In this document: positions 16,447 to 25,153 of the stretch, piece after piece | Layout: the number at the start of each line of letters is the position of its first letter | How positions within the stretch are numbered: position 1 is the stretch's first letter | Assembly (NCBI GenBank): GCA_023409535.1 | Contig: JAEYGZ010000032.1 | Span: forward strand, 8,843 to 72,842 | Source: Bacillota bacterium | GTDB taxonomy: Bacteria > Bacillota > Clostridia > Lachnospirales > Lachnospiraceae | Length of the DNA stretch: 64,000 bases | Direction: 5' to 3' | Position numbers and translations under genes: made by a program | The notes under the pieces: model-generated | Seen by the model: only the letters and a program-made list of their open reading frames with translations | Database searches by the model: none | What the model was told of the DNA's origin: nothing

Positions 16447-16962
16447 CTAAGCTGTATATAAATAGCCTTTTTCCTCTAAGGCCCGTTCAATCCGGTTCAG
16501 GGTATCCTCCGTATCTGCGACCACGGTATGCTGGTGCACACCGGCGGTCAGGTCCTTTAAGGGAACAATTTTCTTCTCCTTAACCTTCTTTACAAAGTCA
16601 TAAACATCCTGCCGGTTGCGAATTGTTAATGCGGTGGCGATATCGCCATAGATCTCATGATTTACAATAACATCAAGGATTCTTCCGCCATTATCTACGA
16701 TGGTACATAACTCATCCTCAATCTGCTCCGTGGTATGGCGGACCTTCATTATCCGCTTTACCCGGGGCTCATCGGAATGAAAGATGAGATAACCCTTGGT
16801 AGTTGACAGGATATTGATGCCGGTAGCACGAAGCAAGGTAATGTCCTGAACGATAACCTGCCTGCTTACTCCAAGAAGCTTGGATAATTCGCCCCCGGAG
16901 ACCGGTTCTGCCTGATCATTTAATATTTTCACAAGTTGTTCTCTGCGGCTGCTTCCTTCCAT
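16447..16962 (-). CDS. niaR: NAD biosynthesis transcriptional repressor NiaR
   Basis: A 171-aa NiaR-type repressor, which senses niacin and shuts down NAD synthesis or niacin uptake genes. The N-terminus is an HTH_11 domain (RREQLVKILNDQAEPVSGGELSKLL then SRQVIVQDI). The rest is the 3H domain named after three conserved histidines, seen in KVRHTTEQIEDEL, IVNHEIYGDI and AGVHQHTVVAD. The start was set at ATG behind AAAGGAG; an in-frame ATG eight codons upstream lacks as good a site. No NAD gene is adjacent, so it acts in trans. Confidence 0.9.
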   Translation of the reverse strand: MEGSSRREQLVKILNDQAEPVSGGELSKLLGVSRQVIVQDITLLRATGINILSTTKGYLIFHSDEPRVKRIMKVRHTTEQIEDELCTIVDNGGRILDVIVNHEIYGDIATALTIRNRQDVYDFVKKVKEKKIVPLKDLTAGVHQHTVVADTEDTLNRIERALEEKGYLYTA

Positions 16963-17129
16963 TAGGCTCCTTTCTCCAAATTTCATAAAGACATTTGCAT
17001 TTCCAGCGTCTTCATATATAATAATGTTATTCCTATAAAATAATTATATACTGATGGAAACTGATTGGCAACGGCTTTTGTGCTTACAGGCCCAAAGTTT
17101 GCATAGATAGAAAGGCAAGGGGTTTTGAT

Positions 17130-17399
17130 ATGTTTCGTTTATGGGCTAAGGTTTTTAAGGATAATCGCATGCTGAAGGATATGGTGGTGTGCAATGATGA
17201 TCCGGAAATGAGAAGAACACAGAAGGTATTTGCGGCGATTGATGAGATCTGCCATGCATACGATTTGTCTAAGCCGATTTGGCTCAAACCTACCATCGCA
17301 GATTTTAAGAAGCATGATAAATGCAGGTTTACCCGGGATAACTTCATTGATCAGATAGAGTTTGATTATCTGGAGATCCATGTGATCGAAGAAGATTAG
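17130..17399 (+). CDS. Small conserved-looking hypothetical protein
   Basis: An 89-aa soluble protein (MFRLWAKVFKDNRM...) rich in charged and aromatic residues. I do not recognise a domain. It starts behind GGCAAGGGG and is followed 90 bases later by the M15 peptidase lipoprotein gene. The even codon use and good ribosome site suggest that it is real. The IWLKPTIADFKKH and HDKCRFTRDNFID segments may form a small alpha/beta fold. Confidence 0.6.
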   Translation: MFRLWAKVFKDNRMLKDMVVCNDDPEMRRTQKVFAAIDEICHAYDLSKPIWLKPTIADFKKHDKCRFTRDNFIDQIEFDYLEIHVIEED

Positions 17400-17489
17400 A
17401 AGGGCATAGAATAGGAGCATGGTAATCATTTTGTAAAAGACATCACCCGGGCAGGAAAGCATGGGTGCGTGGAAAGGGCTTGAGAACAT

Positions 17490-18527
17490 ATGAAGAAGAA
17501 ATATAAGATACTGCCCGTAGTTCTGGCACTCATAGTAATGCTGACAGCCTGCAAGGATACCAGGAAGGATGATCTGTTCAAGCAAGCTCCTGGTGAGAAG
17601 ACACTATCGCAGGCAAATGACACCGAAGAGGAGCCGACACCGGTACCGACGGAGGTTGCAGCAGAGGAGCCGGCACCCACAGAGGCTGTGATTGCTGAAG
17701 TGCCGCCAACAGAGCCGGTAGTTCCGGTTGAAGAGACGTTATCACCAGGTAAGCCGGACTTAAACCGGGAAAATGATACCGAAAAGGACGATCGGCCACA
17801 GCCGGAGGATCAGGACGGCGGTAAGGCGAGTCAAGCAAATAATTATGATAATAAAGCGGTTAATCAAGAAAGCAGACAAGGGAATAATGCAGATCAGAAC
17901 CGGCAGCAGGAGGAGACGATGGAGACCTTGAGTGATAATATTGACAAAGAATTTTATTATGAGAAGCTGAGTGACGGGATAAAGGCGCGAATTAACGGAA
18001 AGTCTTATGCGAAGGACTGTAAGGTTCCATATTCGGACCTGCGCTATGTTAAGGTGCTCCACTACGGCTTTGACGGTGAGGTCCATGAGGGTGAGCTAAT
18101 CGTGAATAAGGCCATCGCCGGGGATATTGTAGACATCTTTAAGGAGTTATATGATATAAAATACCCCATTGAGAAAATGGTTCTGGTAGATGAATATAAT
18201 GCTGATGATAATGCCTCCATGGCGGATAATAATACCTCCTCCTTCAATTACCGGGTAGTAGAGGGAACCGACAGGATATCCCTGCACGGTTATGGCCTGG
18301 CGATCGATATTAATCCACTGTATAACCCTTATATTCACACCATCAAGGGTGAGAAGGTCATTACACCTGTCAATGGTGCGCAGTATGCAGACCGGTCTTT
18401 GGACTGCGAATATTACATTAAAAAGAATGATGATTTATACAATGCCTTCATCGAACGCGGCTTCACCTGGGGCGGAGACTGGAAGAACAGCAAGGATTAT
18501 CAGCATTTTCAGAAGGAACCGGAGTAG
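17490..18527 (+). CDS. Lipoprotein M15-family peptidase (D-Ala-D-Ala carboxypeptidase/VanY-like)
   Basis: A 345-aa secreted lipoprotein with a lipobox LTAC at about residue 20. A Pro/Glu/Thr/Gln-rich linker (about 25-150) follows, then a C-terminal peptidase M15C domain. Catalytic features visible are SLHGYGLAIDINPLYNP (zinc His and Asp) and DYQHFQ near the end (second His). The GFTWGGDW segment before it is typical of L-Ala-D-Glu and VanY-like endopeptidases. It would cut cell-wall stem peptides on the outer face of the membrane. No terminator is seen before the HD-GYP leader, which has its own promoter. Confidence 0.85.
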   Translation: MKKKYKILPVVLALIVMLTACKDTRKDDLFKQAPGEKTLSQANDTEEEPTPVPTEVAAEEPAPTEAVIAEVPPTEPVVPVEETLSPGKPDLNRENDTEKDDRPQPEDQDGGKASQANNYDNKAVNQESRQGNNADQNRQQEETMETLSDNIDKEFYYEKLSDGIKARINGKSYAKDCKVPYSDLRYVKVLHYGFDGEVHEGELIVNKAIAGDIVDIFKELYDIKYPIEKMVLVDEYNADDNASMADNNTSSFNYRVVEGTDRISLHGYGLAIDINPLYNPYIHTIKGEKVITPVNGAQYADRSLDCEYYIKKNDDLYNAFIERGFTWGGDWKNSKDYQHFQKEPE

Positions 18528-18546
18528 AGGGATAAATCACAAAACA

Positions 18547-18575
18547 TTGATTTCACGCCCCGTTAATGTTATAAT
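18547..18575 (+). promoter_or_regulatory. Sigma-A type promoter of the HD-GYP leader
   Basis: TTGATT (18547-18552) and TATAAT (18570-18575) lie exactly 17 bases apart. Transcription would start near 18582 and give a leader of about 190 bases before the HD-GYP gene. Confidence 0.75.
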
Positions 18576-18581
18576 GTCCAC

Positions 18582-18760
18582 GATAAGCAGATTAGTCCAT
18601 GTGCATAAGTATGTTTACCAAGCTTGCTTGAGTAAATATACTTATGTACATGGATAAGTGTAACGTGAGCAAATGCTAATTTGCGAGTTCTTAATCTGCG
18701 TAAAAGCAGATTAGTTCATAGTTAACTTCTAATCCGCGTAACTTAATAGGTGTTTGTTTA
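18582..18760 (+). ncRNA. Structured 5' leader with mutually exclusive hairpins (candidate cis-regulatory RNA)
   Basis: The leader opens with gcagattag and then a 23-bp inverted repeat (arms about 18597-18619 and 18631-18653, only two G-U pairs, about 11-base loop). Next come gcaaat/atttgc and then aatctgc-gtaaaa-gcagatt. The later gcagattag can instead pair with the following ctaatccgc, and the early gcagattag can pair with taatctgc. These alternatives exclude each other, as in a riboswitch or attenuator. It lacks the conserved cores of the c-di-GMP-I or -II riboswitches as I know them. Confidence 0.5.
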
Positions 18761-18775
18761 TAAGGGAGCATATTT

Positions 18776-19807
18776 ATGAGGCAGCTTTTGATTTCAGACA
18801 TGGACAAGACAATGTATGAGAGATTAAGTCAGGCATTGTCGGGTAGTTATAAGATATCTCCCCTATCACAGAATGCAGACCTGTCAGAATATCTGCAGCG
18901 TATTACCGCCGAACTGATTATACTGACAATTTCTGAAAATGATTTATCCGGCGATACCCTATATAAGCAAATAAAAGACATTCCGGCAGCCCGTGATATC
19001 CCGATTGTCTTTCTTGCAGAACAAGCCGGTGCCAAGTTAGAAGAAAGGCTTCTGGGGCTTGGAGTACAGGATTTCATTAGCATGCCCGCCACGGCTGCCA
19101 TGCTATATAATAAGCTGGAGAATGTAATCGAGCTCCACACCCTGCGGGGTGACCGTAATTTCGCTGACAAATATCAGGACGCCATCTCCTTCAGCTTTGC
19201 GGAGCTGGTGGATTGCCGGGATGAGACCACAGGCGGTCATCTGAAGAATACAACCCAGTATTTTAAAATATTATTGGAAGAGGCAATTGCGCGGGAAGAA
19301 TATAAGGAAATACTTCATAAGGAGGATGTGCGTGATCTGCTCAGGTCCGCCACCCTCCATGATATCGGAAAGATCGGTATCAATGATGATGTCCTGCGTA
19401 AGACCTCACCCTTGGATTATCATGAATATGAGCATATGAAGACGCACACTACCCTGGGAAAGCAGGCATTTGATAAAATTATCCGCGAAACCGGAGGGAG
19501 CAGATGGCTGTATCTGGCCAGAGATATAGCCTACTGCCATCATGAGCGTTGGGACGGGACAGGCTACCCGAATGGCTTAAAGGGAGAAGAAATCCCTATT
19601 TATGCCAGGCTTATGGCGGTAGCCGACGTCTATGACGCATTGACCCAGGTTCGCCCGTATAAAAGCGCCTATACCCATGAGCAGGCCATGGATATTATCA
19701 TGGAAGGCAAAGGGACGTTATTTGACCCAAGGCTTGTAGAGTTGTTTGTAAATGCGAATGAGCGCTTTAAGAAAGTGCTGGCCAGCAGAAATAATGGAAC
19801 GGTTTAA
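18776..19807 (+). CDS. HD-GYP domain protein with degenerate receiver domain
   Basis: A 343-aa protein with an N-terminal receiver-like domain (1-120) and a C-terminal HD-GYP domain (about 135-335). HD-GYP enzymes hydrolyse cyclic di-GMP or related cyclic dinucleotides. The metal-site residues are intact: LHDIGKIG (HD at 195-196), HHERWDGTGYP (GYP at 263-265) and ADVYDALT. In the receiver, the position of the phosphorylated Asp is Thr (LIILTISE, T51) and the acidic pair is reduced, so phosphorylation control seems lost. It is preceded by the structured leader and followed 17 bases later by dnaX. Confidence 0.88.
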   Translation: MRQLLISDMDKTMYERLSQALSGSYKISPLSQNADLSEYLQRITAELIILTISENDLSGDTLYKQIKDIPAARDIPIVFLAEQAGAKLEERLLGLGVQDFISMPATAAMLYNKLENVIELHTLRGDRNFADKYQDAISFSFAELVDCRDETTGGHLKNTTQYFKILLEEAIAREEYKEILHKEDVRDLLRSATLHDIGKIGINDDVLRKTSPLDYHEYEHMKTHTTLGKQAFDKIIRETGGSRWLYLARDIAYCHHERWDGTGYPNGLKGEEIPIYARLMAVADVYDALTQVRPYKSAYTHEQAMDIIMEGKGTLFDPRLVELFVNANERFKKVLASRNNGTV

Positions 19808-19824
19808 CGGAAAGGAAGTAGCCT

Positions 19825-21399
19825 ATGTCATACACGGCTCTTTACAGAAAGTTCCGCCCGGATAATTTCCTGGATGTAAAAGGGCAGGAGCACATTGTAA
19901 CAACATTAAAAAATCAAATAAAGGCCGAAAGAATCGGACATGCCTATCTGTTTTGCGGTACCAGAGGTACCGGTAAGACCACAGTGGCGAAGCTCCTTGC
20001 CAAGGTGGTAAACTGCGAGCACCCGGTAGACGGAAATCCCTGCAATGAGTGCAGTATGTGCAAAGCAATCGCCGCGCAGACCTCCATGAATGTCATCGAA
20101 ATCGATGCTGCTTCCAACAACGGTGTTGACAATGTCAGGGAGATCGTGGAAGAGGTCAGATATTCACCCACCGAGGGTAAATACAAGGTATATATCATAG
20201 ACGAGGTTCATATGCTTTCGGCAGGAGCATTTAATGCATTGCTTAAGACCATTGAGGAACCGCCTTCCTATGTCATATTTATTCTGGCTACCACGGAGGT
20301 CCATAAGATTCCGGTAACCATACTTTCCAGATGCCAGAGATACGATTTTAAACGAATTACCATAGACATCATCACGGAGCGGTTAGCCGAGCTGATGAGA
20401 GCCGAAGAGATTGAAGCGGAGGATAAGGCACTTCGCTATGTGGCGCGGGTTGCGGATGGCTCCATGCGAGATGCTTTAAGCTTGTTGGATCAATGCATCT
20501 CCTTCTATCTGGGGCAGAAATTAACCTATGACAATGTGCTTGAGGTCTTGGGTGCAGTGGATACCCAGGTGTTTGCAAAGCTGATAAGGCATATCAGGAG
20601 TCAGGACGTCTCAGCCTGCATTAAGCTTCTGGAGGAGATCGAGAGCTCAGGCAGAGAGCTTGGGCAGTTCACAATTGATTTTATCTGGTACCTTCGTAAT
20701 TTATTATTGGTGAAGACGACTGAAGACATCTCGGATATCATTATAGAGATGTCAACCGAGAACCTGGCAATACTGCAGAAGGAAGCAGCGGATATCGATG
20801 ACCAGTCTCTGATGAGGTATATCAGGGTATTCTCCGAGCTATCGAACCAGATCCGGTATGCCACAAGAAAGAGAGTCTTAATAGAGATTGCCCTGATCAA
20901 GCTGTGTAAGCCGGAGATGGAGGCTAACCTTGATTCCGTAATCAGCCGCATCAGAATGCTGGAGGAGAAGCTGGAGCGCGGGGTGGTAATGGAGGCAGCG
21001 CATCCGGTTGCACAGAAGGAAGCAGGAAAGGAACCGCAGGCTAAGAAAGCACCTGTTATTTTGCCGGAAGCATTACCGGAGGACCTTAAACAGGCAGCAG
21101 CCAGCTGGAAGAATGTGATCAGTCAGGTTGGGCGAAAGGCACCTGCCCTTCCCACCGTACTTCAGGGAGCGACCCTCGGTGTAGACGGTAATCAGGGACT
21201 GCTTCTCGTGGTGACGGATCCGCTTGATAAGGATGTGATCGAGCGGGAAGTGCATATGCAGCTGATTAAGGATACCTTTGCGGGACTGCTTCAGAAGCAG
21301 GTGCAAATTAGTGTGAGATATCTGGACAGGAATAAGGAAAGCATGGAAGAGGTTCCGGATCTGTCCAAGTTAATAAAGATGCCGATATCATATGAGTAA
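19825..21399 (+). CDS. dnaX: DNA polymerase III subunit gamma/tau
   Basis: The clamp-loader ATPase of the replisome, 524 aa. It has the DnaX N-terminus SYTALYRKFRPDNF, Walker A GTRGTGKTT, the four zinc cysteines in CEHPVDGNPCNECSMC, Walker B/DExx IIDEVHML, and the SRC arginine-finger motif ILSRCQRYDF. A shorter C-terminal tau-like region follows. I see no obvious programmed-frameshift slippery run. It lies between the HD-GYP gene and ybaB in one transcription direction with short spacers; GGAAGTAG is the ribosome site. Confidence 0.97.
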   Translation: MSYTALYRKFRPDNFLDVKGQEHIVTTLKNQIKAERIGHAYLFCGTRGTGKTTVAKLLAKVVNCEHPVDGNPCNECSMCKAIAAQTSMNVIEIDAASNNGVDNVREIVEEVRYSPTEGKYKVYIIDEVHMLSAGAFNALLKTIEEPPSYVIFILATTEVHKIPVTILSRCQRYDFKRITIDIITERLAELMRAEEIEAEDKALRYVARVADGSMRDALSLLDQCISFYLGQKLTYDNVLEVLGAVDTQVFAKLIRHIRSQDVSACIKLLEEIESSGRELGQFTIDFIWYLRNLLLVKTTEDISDIIIEMSTENLAILQKEAADIDDQSLMRYIRVFSELSNQIRYATRKRVLIEIALIKLCKPEMEANLDSVISRIRMLEEKLERGVVMEAAHPVAQKEAGKEPQAKKAPVILPEALPEDLKQAAASWKNVISQVGRKAPALPTVLQGATLGVDGNQGLLLVVTDPLDKDVIEREVHMQLIKDTFAGLLQKQVQISVRYLDRNKESMEEVPDLSKLIKMPISYE

Positions 21400-21422
21400 A
21401 TAACTGAAAGGAGATTAATAGA

Positions 21423-21776
21423 ATGGCTAAAAAAGGTGGATTTCCGGGCGGAGGTATTCCGGGAAATATGGGTAATCTGATGAAGCAGGCGCAGAGAATG
21501 CAAAAGCAGATGGAGGAGAAAACCAAGGAGCTTGAGGATAAAGAGTATGAGGCAAGTGCCGGCGGCGGTGCGGTAACCGTAACGGTATCCGGTAAAAAGG
21601 AGATTTCTTCTGTTAAATTAAGCAAAGAGGTTGTGGATCCCGATGATATCGAGATGCTGGAGGACTTGATCGTAGCGGCTGCCAACGAAGCACTCCGCAA
21701 GATGGAAGAAGAATCCTCCTCAGCGATGGGCCAGATCACAAACGGGCTGAGCGGTCTTGGAGGCTTTCCTTTTTAA
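21423..21776 (+). CDS. YbaB/EbfC family nucleoid-associated protein
   Basis: A 117-aa DNA-binding protein of the YbaB/EbfC family. It shows the Gly-rich start (GGFPGGGIPGNMGNLMKQAQRMQKQM), the coiled helix, EASAGGGAVTVTVSGKKEI and DLIVAAANEALRK. It forms dimers that coat DNA and is normally encoded between dnaX and recR. Here dnaX is 24 bases upstream as expected, but two strong hairpins follow and recR is 12 kb away. Confidence 0.95.
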   Translation: MAKKGGFPGGGIPGNMGNLMKQAQRMQKQMEEKTKELEDKEYEASAGGGAVTVTVSGKKEISSVKLSKEVVDPDDIEMLEDLIVAAANEALRKMEEESSSAMGQITNGLSGLGGFPF

Positions 21777-21805
21777 TAAATTTTAAATAGTGTGAAATAA
21801 GGTTA

Positions 21806-21833
21806 AGGAAAGCATCCTTTGGGGTGCTTTCCT
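21806..21833 (+). terminator. Hairpin terminator after ybaB
   Basis: AGGAAAGCA pairs with TGCTTTCCT across a 10-base loop (about 9 bp), followed by taatat. It closes the dnaX-ybaB transcript. Confidence 0.65.
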
Positions 21834-21839
21834 AATATA

Positions 21840-21882
21840 CATTCGACACCTTTGAGGGATTTTCCCTCAAAGGTGTCGAATG
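21840..21882. terminator. Perfect 20-bp inverted repeat between ybaB and the BlaR1-like gene
   Basis: Arms 21840-21859 and 21863-21882 are exact reverse complements with a TTT loop. It lies between two convergent genes and could terminate both, though no strong T run follows on either side. It marks the left side of the 12-kb block separating ybaB from recR. Confidence 0.6.
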
Positions 21883-21919
21883 AACAAAGTGCGCAGTATC
21901 CTTTTGAATATTCTTTTAA

Positions 21920-24427
21920 TTATGGTATGTATTGCTCCACTATACTAATCACCATGTTATTATCAATAACAATCCAAAACGGCGGAGAATAGTCAGTATA
22001 CTTGTTAATATGAGTTACAAAGCCATTCAAATCGACTGCTGAGGCTTCGCCATTATTATTCCAGTCAATAATTTGATATTCTGTTTTATCAGTTACTGTA
22101 TAGCTTTTGGTGTCTGACGCAGGATTATTTATATAAAAACCGTTTGGCAAGTCATTATCAGAGTTAAGATTAAGTTCATTAATTCGGTCTGTGTCGTTCA
22201 AAGTTATCCATTCGATTTCATCAAATTCAAAACTACTGTTTGTAGTGCCAAAATTACGAATATACCCAATTTCCTTAATATCTGTGTTGTCGGTATTAGA
22301 TACTAGATAAAATCTTTCTTTTATCTGATCTATTGATAAAAACAATTGCTTATATTCTTCGGCCTTTTGGCTATCCATAATTGCCATATCTAAAGGAGTA
22401 TAAAGAATATATGCCTGCTTGCCTTTTTCTGCCAGCAATATCCCTGCGATTGGAGAATCGTTTAATAAATTTTTATAATCATCTCCTGATATAACAACTA
22501 TCTTAAAAAATTCCTGATAGTTTTCGTCTTCAAACTCATATTGAGAATAAACAAAGGAAATGGATTCATCTGCTTCAATCACCTTATATTTATTTTCCCA
22601 ATCAGAAGGAATGTCAAAAGTAAACCCGTATTTACTGTTTATATAATCTGATCTGGGTGACTGATTTGATGCAGCGGTTCCATTCAAAATGAGCCATCGA
22701 GAATCTTCATCAAAAACAACGTTTATTAGTTCTGTAACAAGATTATCTTTATCATATTCATACCAGGCTACCGATCCACCAGAAGCATAGCGAGCCGATC
22801 CATTGTTAAATATCGTTAGAATTATATCAATAGTACTAAATCGTAAGGCTATATCGAAGGTTTCTAGGGGCTTGTCTGTGGGAGCAAGATACCAAGTCCC
22901 CGCCTTGGTTAGGGCATCATAAATGGATTTTGACACAGCATCCTCATCCATAGAGAGAAGTTCCTTTGAAGAAACAACTGTCTCTTTAGAATCCAAACAC
23001 TGAACATTTATGGCATTATATTTAAATAATTCTTCACTAATGAAAGAGATAGAGCCGTTGACACTGTTCTCCTCCATATCGTTAATACCAGACGGTGAAA
23101 GGGAATCCCATATTTTCCACTCTGCGTTTTTATCTGCTCTAGTCAGATAAAAAAACTGTTCAAGTTCCCCCTCGTTATAGAAAACCTTTGTGTTGTCATA
23201 GTCCACGGTGTATTTTGCGTCCACGGCAATCATGTTTTCGGCAATGTATTCATTCGTCCAGCCCTTTGTATTTGCCAATTCGCTACCCGAATACATTTCC
23301 TTAATTCGTGCCGTTTCTTCATTTGATATTTCTACTTTTTCAATTGAGAGGCTGATTACATAGTCTTTGTCCTTTTCAGCCTCAAGATATTCTCTAATTA
23401 CACTGTCAGCCGAACTGTTACCGGCATCTGCTGTGCAGGCAATTAATACTCCGGTCAATACGGTACAAAGAAGTACGGCAAGGAGAACAGGTGCGCCATG
23501 GCTCTTTTTCCCTGTGTTTAAAATATTGATGAATCTGGTCTTTATAGTCCGTTGACCTCCATGAAAATATGTTGATAAGGCTGTTTTCTTCATTCTTTCC
23601 CGCTGAATAGACGCGAGAATTGTTTCGGTGTATACCTTCCGTTCTGTGAAAGACATTCCATTTGTTATAACATCATCACAGGACAATTCCAAATCTTCAC
23701 CAGCCTCATGGAACATCAAATACACGACGGGATTATACCAATGAATGGCATTTGCAACGATAAGCAGCAGCTTATACCACAAATCGTTTCGTTTGCAGTG
23801 GGCCAACTCATGCCGGACGATAAAGGAAAGTTCGGCATCAGAATAGGTTTCACAAGGCAGAATGAGTAAAGGACGAAAGAAGCCTATCATGAGGGGGCTG
23901 GAAACAGCGTCACTGATAAGGGGAACAACTTTCTTTGAAAGGCTGATTTGTGAGGACGTCAAATGAATTGTGTCTTCAACGCGTGGTTCCTGGGGCGATC
24001 TGCTCCAACGCAATACTTTTCTCTTGAAAATGAAATATCCCGCCATTTGATATATCATAAAAGCAACAATGCCTATACTCCATATTATCATAATTACATC
24101 CAGCAATGTAGTAGTCTTTTGCGCTGTTTCGTCCAAAGGCTGTACTGGCTCCGGCTGGATAACAACTGCACCCGGCATGGGGGAAACGGGCAGCACACGA
24201 TTAGAGGTTGCTATTGTCGTATTGGGTATGTTTATCTCGACTGGCGCGTTCGGCAGAGAAATATTTATTGGAATAATTAACCGAACAGCTAACAACAACC
24301 ATATCCAATATTTCCATTTCGCTGCATAAGTTTTATTGAGATAAGGTGCAAGCAAGCGAAGCCCCAAAATAATGATGCTGGTTGTGACAGAAATTTCAAT
24401 AAGCCGAATAAACACGGTTTCAATCAT
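21920..24427 (-). CDS. BlaR1/MecR1-like M56 metallopeptidase sensor with novel C-terminal region
   Basis: An 835-aa membrane protein. The first part (about 1-320) is the BlaR1-type M56 peptidase domain: several membrane helices, the zinc motif RHELAHCKRND, and EAGEDLELSCDD carrying the further ligand. Then comes another membrane helix (about 330-350) and a long extracellular part. That part is not a penicillin-binding domain: no SxxK serine site is visible. It looks like two or three small alpha/beta domains (for example NSKYGFTFDIPSDW). The start was chosen at ATG behind GGGAGG, overlapping the blaI-like stop. It probably senses something other than beta-lactams and cleaves the adjacent repressor. 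Confidence 0.85.
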   Translation of the reverse strand: MIETVFIRLIEISVTTSIIILGLRLLAPYLNKTYAAKWKYWIWLLLAVRLIIPINISLPNAPVEINIPNTTIATSNRVLPVSPMPGAVVIQPEPVQPLDETAQKTTTLLDVIMIIWSIGIVAFMIYQMAGYFIFKRKVLRWSRSPQEPRVEDTIHLTSSQISLSKKVVPLISDAVSSPLMIGFFRPLLILPCETYSDAELSFIVRHELAHCKRNDLWYKLLLIVANAIHWYNPVVYLMFHEAGEDLELSCDDVITNGMSFTERKVYTETILASIQRERMKKTALSTYFHGGQRTIKTRFINILNTGKKSHGAPVLLAVLLCTVLTGVLIACTADAGNSSADSVIREYLEAEKDKDYVISLSIEKVEISNEETARIKEMYSGSELANTKGWTNEYIAENMIAVDAKYTVDYDNTKVFYNEGELEQFFYLTRADKNAEWKIWDSLSPSGINDMEENSVNGSISFISEELFKYNAINVQCLDSKETVVSSKELLSMDEDAVSKSIYDALTKAGTWYLAPTDKPLETFDIALRFSTIDIILTIFNNGSARYASGGSVAWYEYDKDNLVTELINVVFDEDSRWLILNGTAASNQSPRSDYINSKYGFTFDIPSDWENKYKVIEADESISFVYSQYEFEDENYQEFFKIVVISGDDYKNLLNDSPIAGILLAEKGKQAYILYTPLDMAIMDSQKAEEYKQLFLSIDQIKERFYLVSNTDNTDIKEIGYIRNFGTTNSSFEFDEIEWITLNDTDRINELNLNSDNDLPNGFYINNPASDTKSYTVTDKTEYQIIDWNNNGEASAVDLNGFVTHINKYTDYSPPFWIVIDNNMVISIVEQYIP

Positions 24428-24815
24428 GCCTATTCCTCCCCTCAATTTCCTCAATGAGCTTTCGCAGCTCTGATAAATCATCATCGTTGATAGTGTTGCT
24501 GTTATAAAGACTGGTCACAAGATTTTGCACAGAGTTATTGTATAAGCGTTCTAAGAAAGAACGACTTTCCTTCGCTCTGTACTCCTGTGCTGAAATCAGT
24601 GCGGAATAGTAATTAGTGCGTGTACTTCTATCGCAGTAGATAAACCCTTTATCCGATAATCTTGCCAGAGTCGTCATTAAAGTGGACAGTGCCCAATTCC
24701 TGCGACCATGCAACCGTTCCAGAATATAATTAGAAGTAACAGGCTCCAAAGCGTCCCATACCACCAACATAATTTCCAACTCTGCATCGCCCAAACGCTT
24801 GATTTTCTCGTTCAC
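24420..24815 (-). CDS. BlaI/MecI/CopY family repressor
   Basis: A 131-aa winged-helix repressor. It shows LGDAELEIMLVVWDALEPVTSNYILERL and WALSTLMTTLARLSDKGFI, the standard BlaI DNA-binding helices, followed by a dimerisation helix bundle. The start was set at GTG, nine bases behind AAGGAGG; the longer frame upstream has no ribosome site. It overlaps the BlaR1-like gene by eight bases, so the two are co-translated. It should bind the perfect inverted repeat in its own promoter and be destroyed when the partner peptidase is activated. Confidence 0.9.
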   Translation of the reverse strand: MNEKIKRLGDAELEIMLVVWDALEPVTSNYILERLHGRRNWALSTLMTTLARLSDKGFIYCDRSTRTNYYSALISAQEYRAKESRSFLERLYNNSVQNLVTSLYNSNTINDDDLSELRKLIEEIEGRNRHD

Positions 24816-24863
24816 TAAATATAACCTCCTTAAAACATAGTTGAGTATTTTGTTATATGTTCG

Positions 24864-24898
24864 AATAACATTATACAAACGTATAATGTTATTGTCAA
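24864..24898 (-). promoter_or_regulatory. Consensus promoter with embedded BlaI-type operator
   Basis: On the minus strand TTGACA (24898-24893) and TATAAT (24875-24870) are separated by exactly 17 bases. A perfect 13-bp inverted repeat (24864-24876 and 24881-24893, 4-base centre) covers the spacer and the -10 box; its core TACAAACGTA resembles the BlaI half-sites TACA/TGTA. Bound repressor would block the polymerase. Confidence 0.85.
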
Positions 24899-25153
24899 GT
24901 AAAAATGAGCAGGTATTTGATATATTTAGTTATCATGGCTGTCCGCTGAACGGTTTTTGAAAAAGTCTTTTTCATTTATAACAATAGTAATTTATCCAAT
25001 CAACATTATAAAATTTAGGTTGACAGGAAACCTATTTCCATGTTGAATTATCAAAAAAAATAGCATATACTCTGATTAATCTCTGACATACAGCGAATAA
25101 TATGAGGTGATACAGGCGCTTGCTGAGAAAATACAAAAGGAGGCTTTGAACTA

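Noticed and set aside
17139..18338. Several antisense frames over the M15 lipoprotein and its upstream neighbour
   Set aside because: None has a ribosome site or recognisable domain, and the plus-strand genes have clear motifs.
18600..18760. CRISPR array suggested by repeated gcagattag/taatctgcg words
   Set aside because: The repeats are short, irregularly spaced and form internal hairpins with one another; there are no spacers or cas genes.
18541..18775. Known c-di-GMP riboswitch upstream of the HD-GYP gene
   Set aside because: The conserved GEMM core and tetraloop-receptor sequences are absent; the helices seen are built from gcagattag/ctaatctgc repeats instead.
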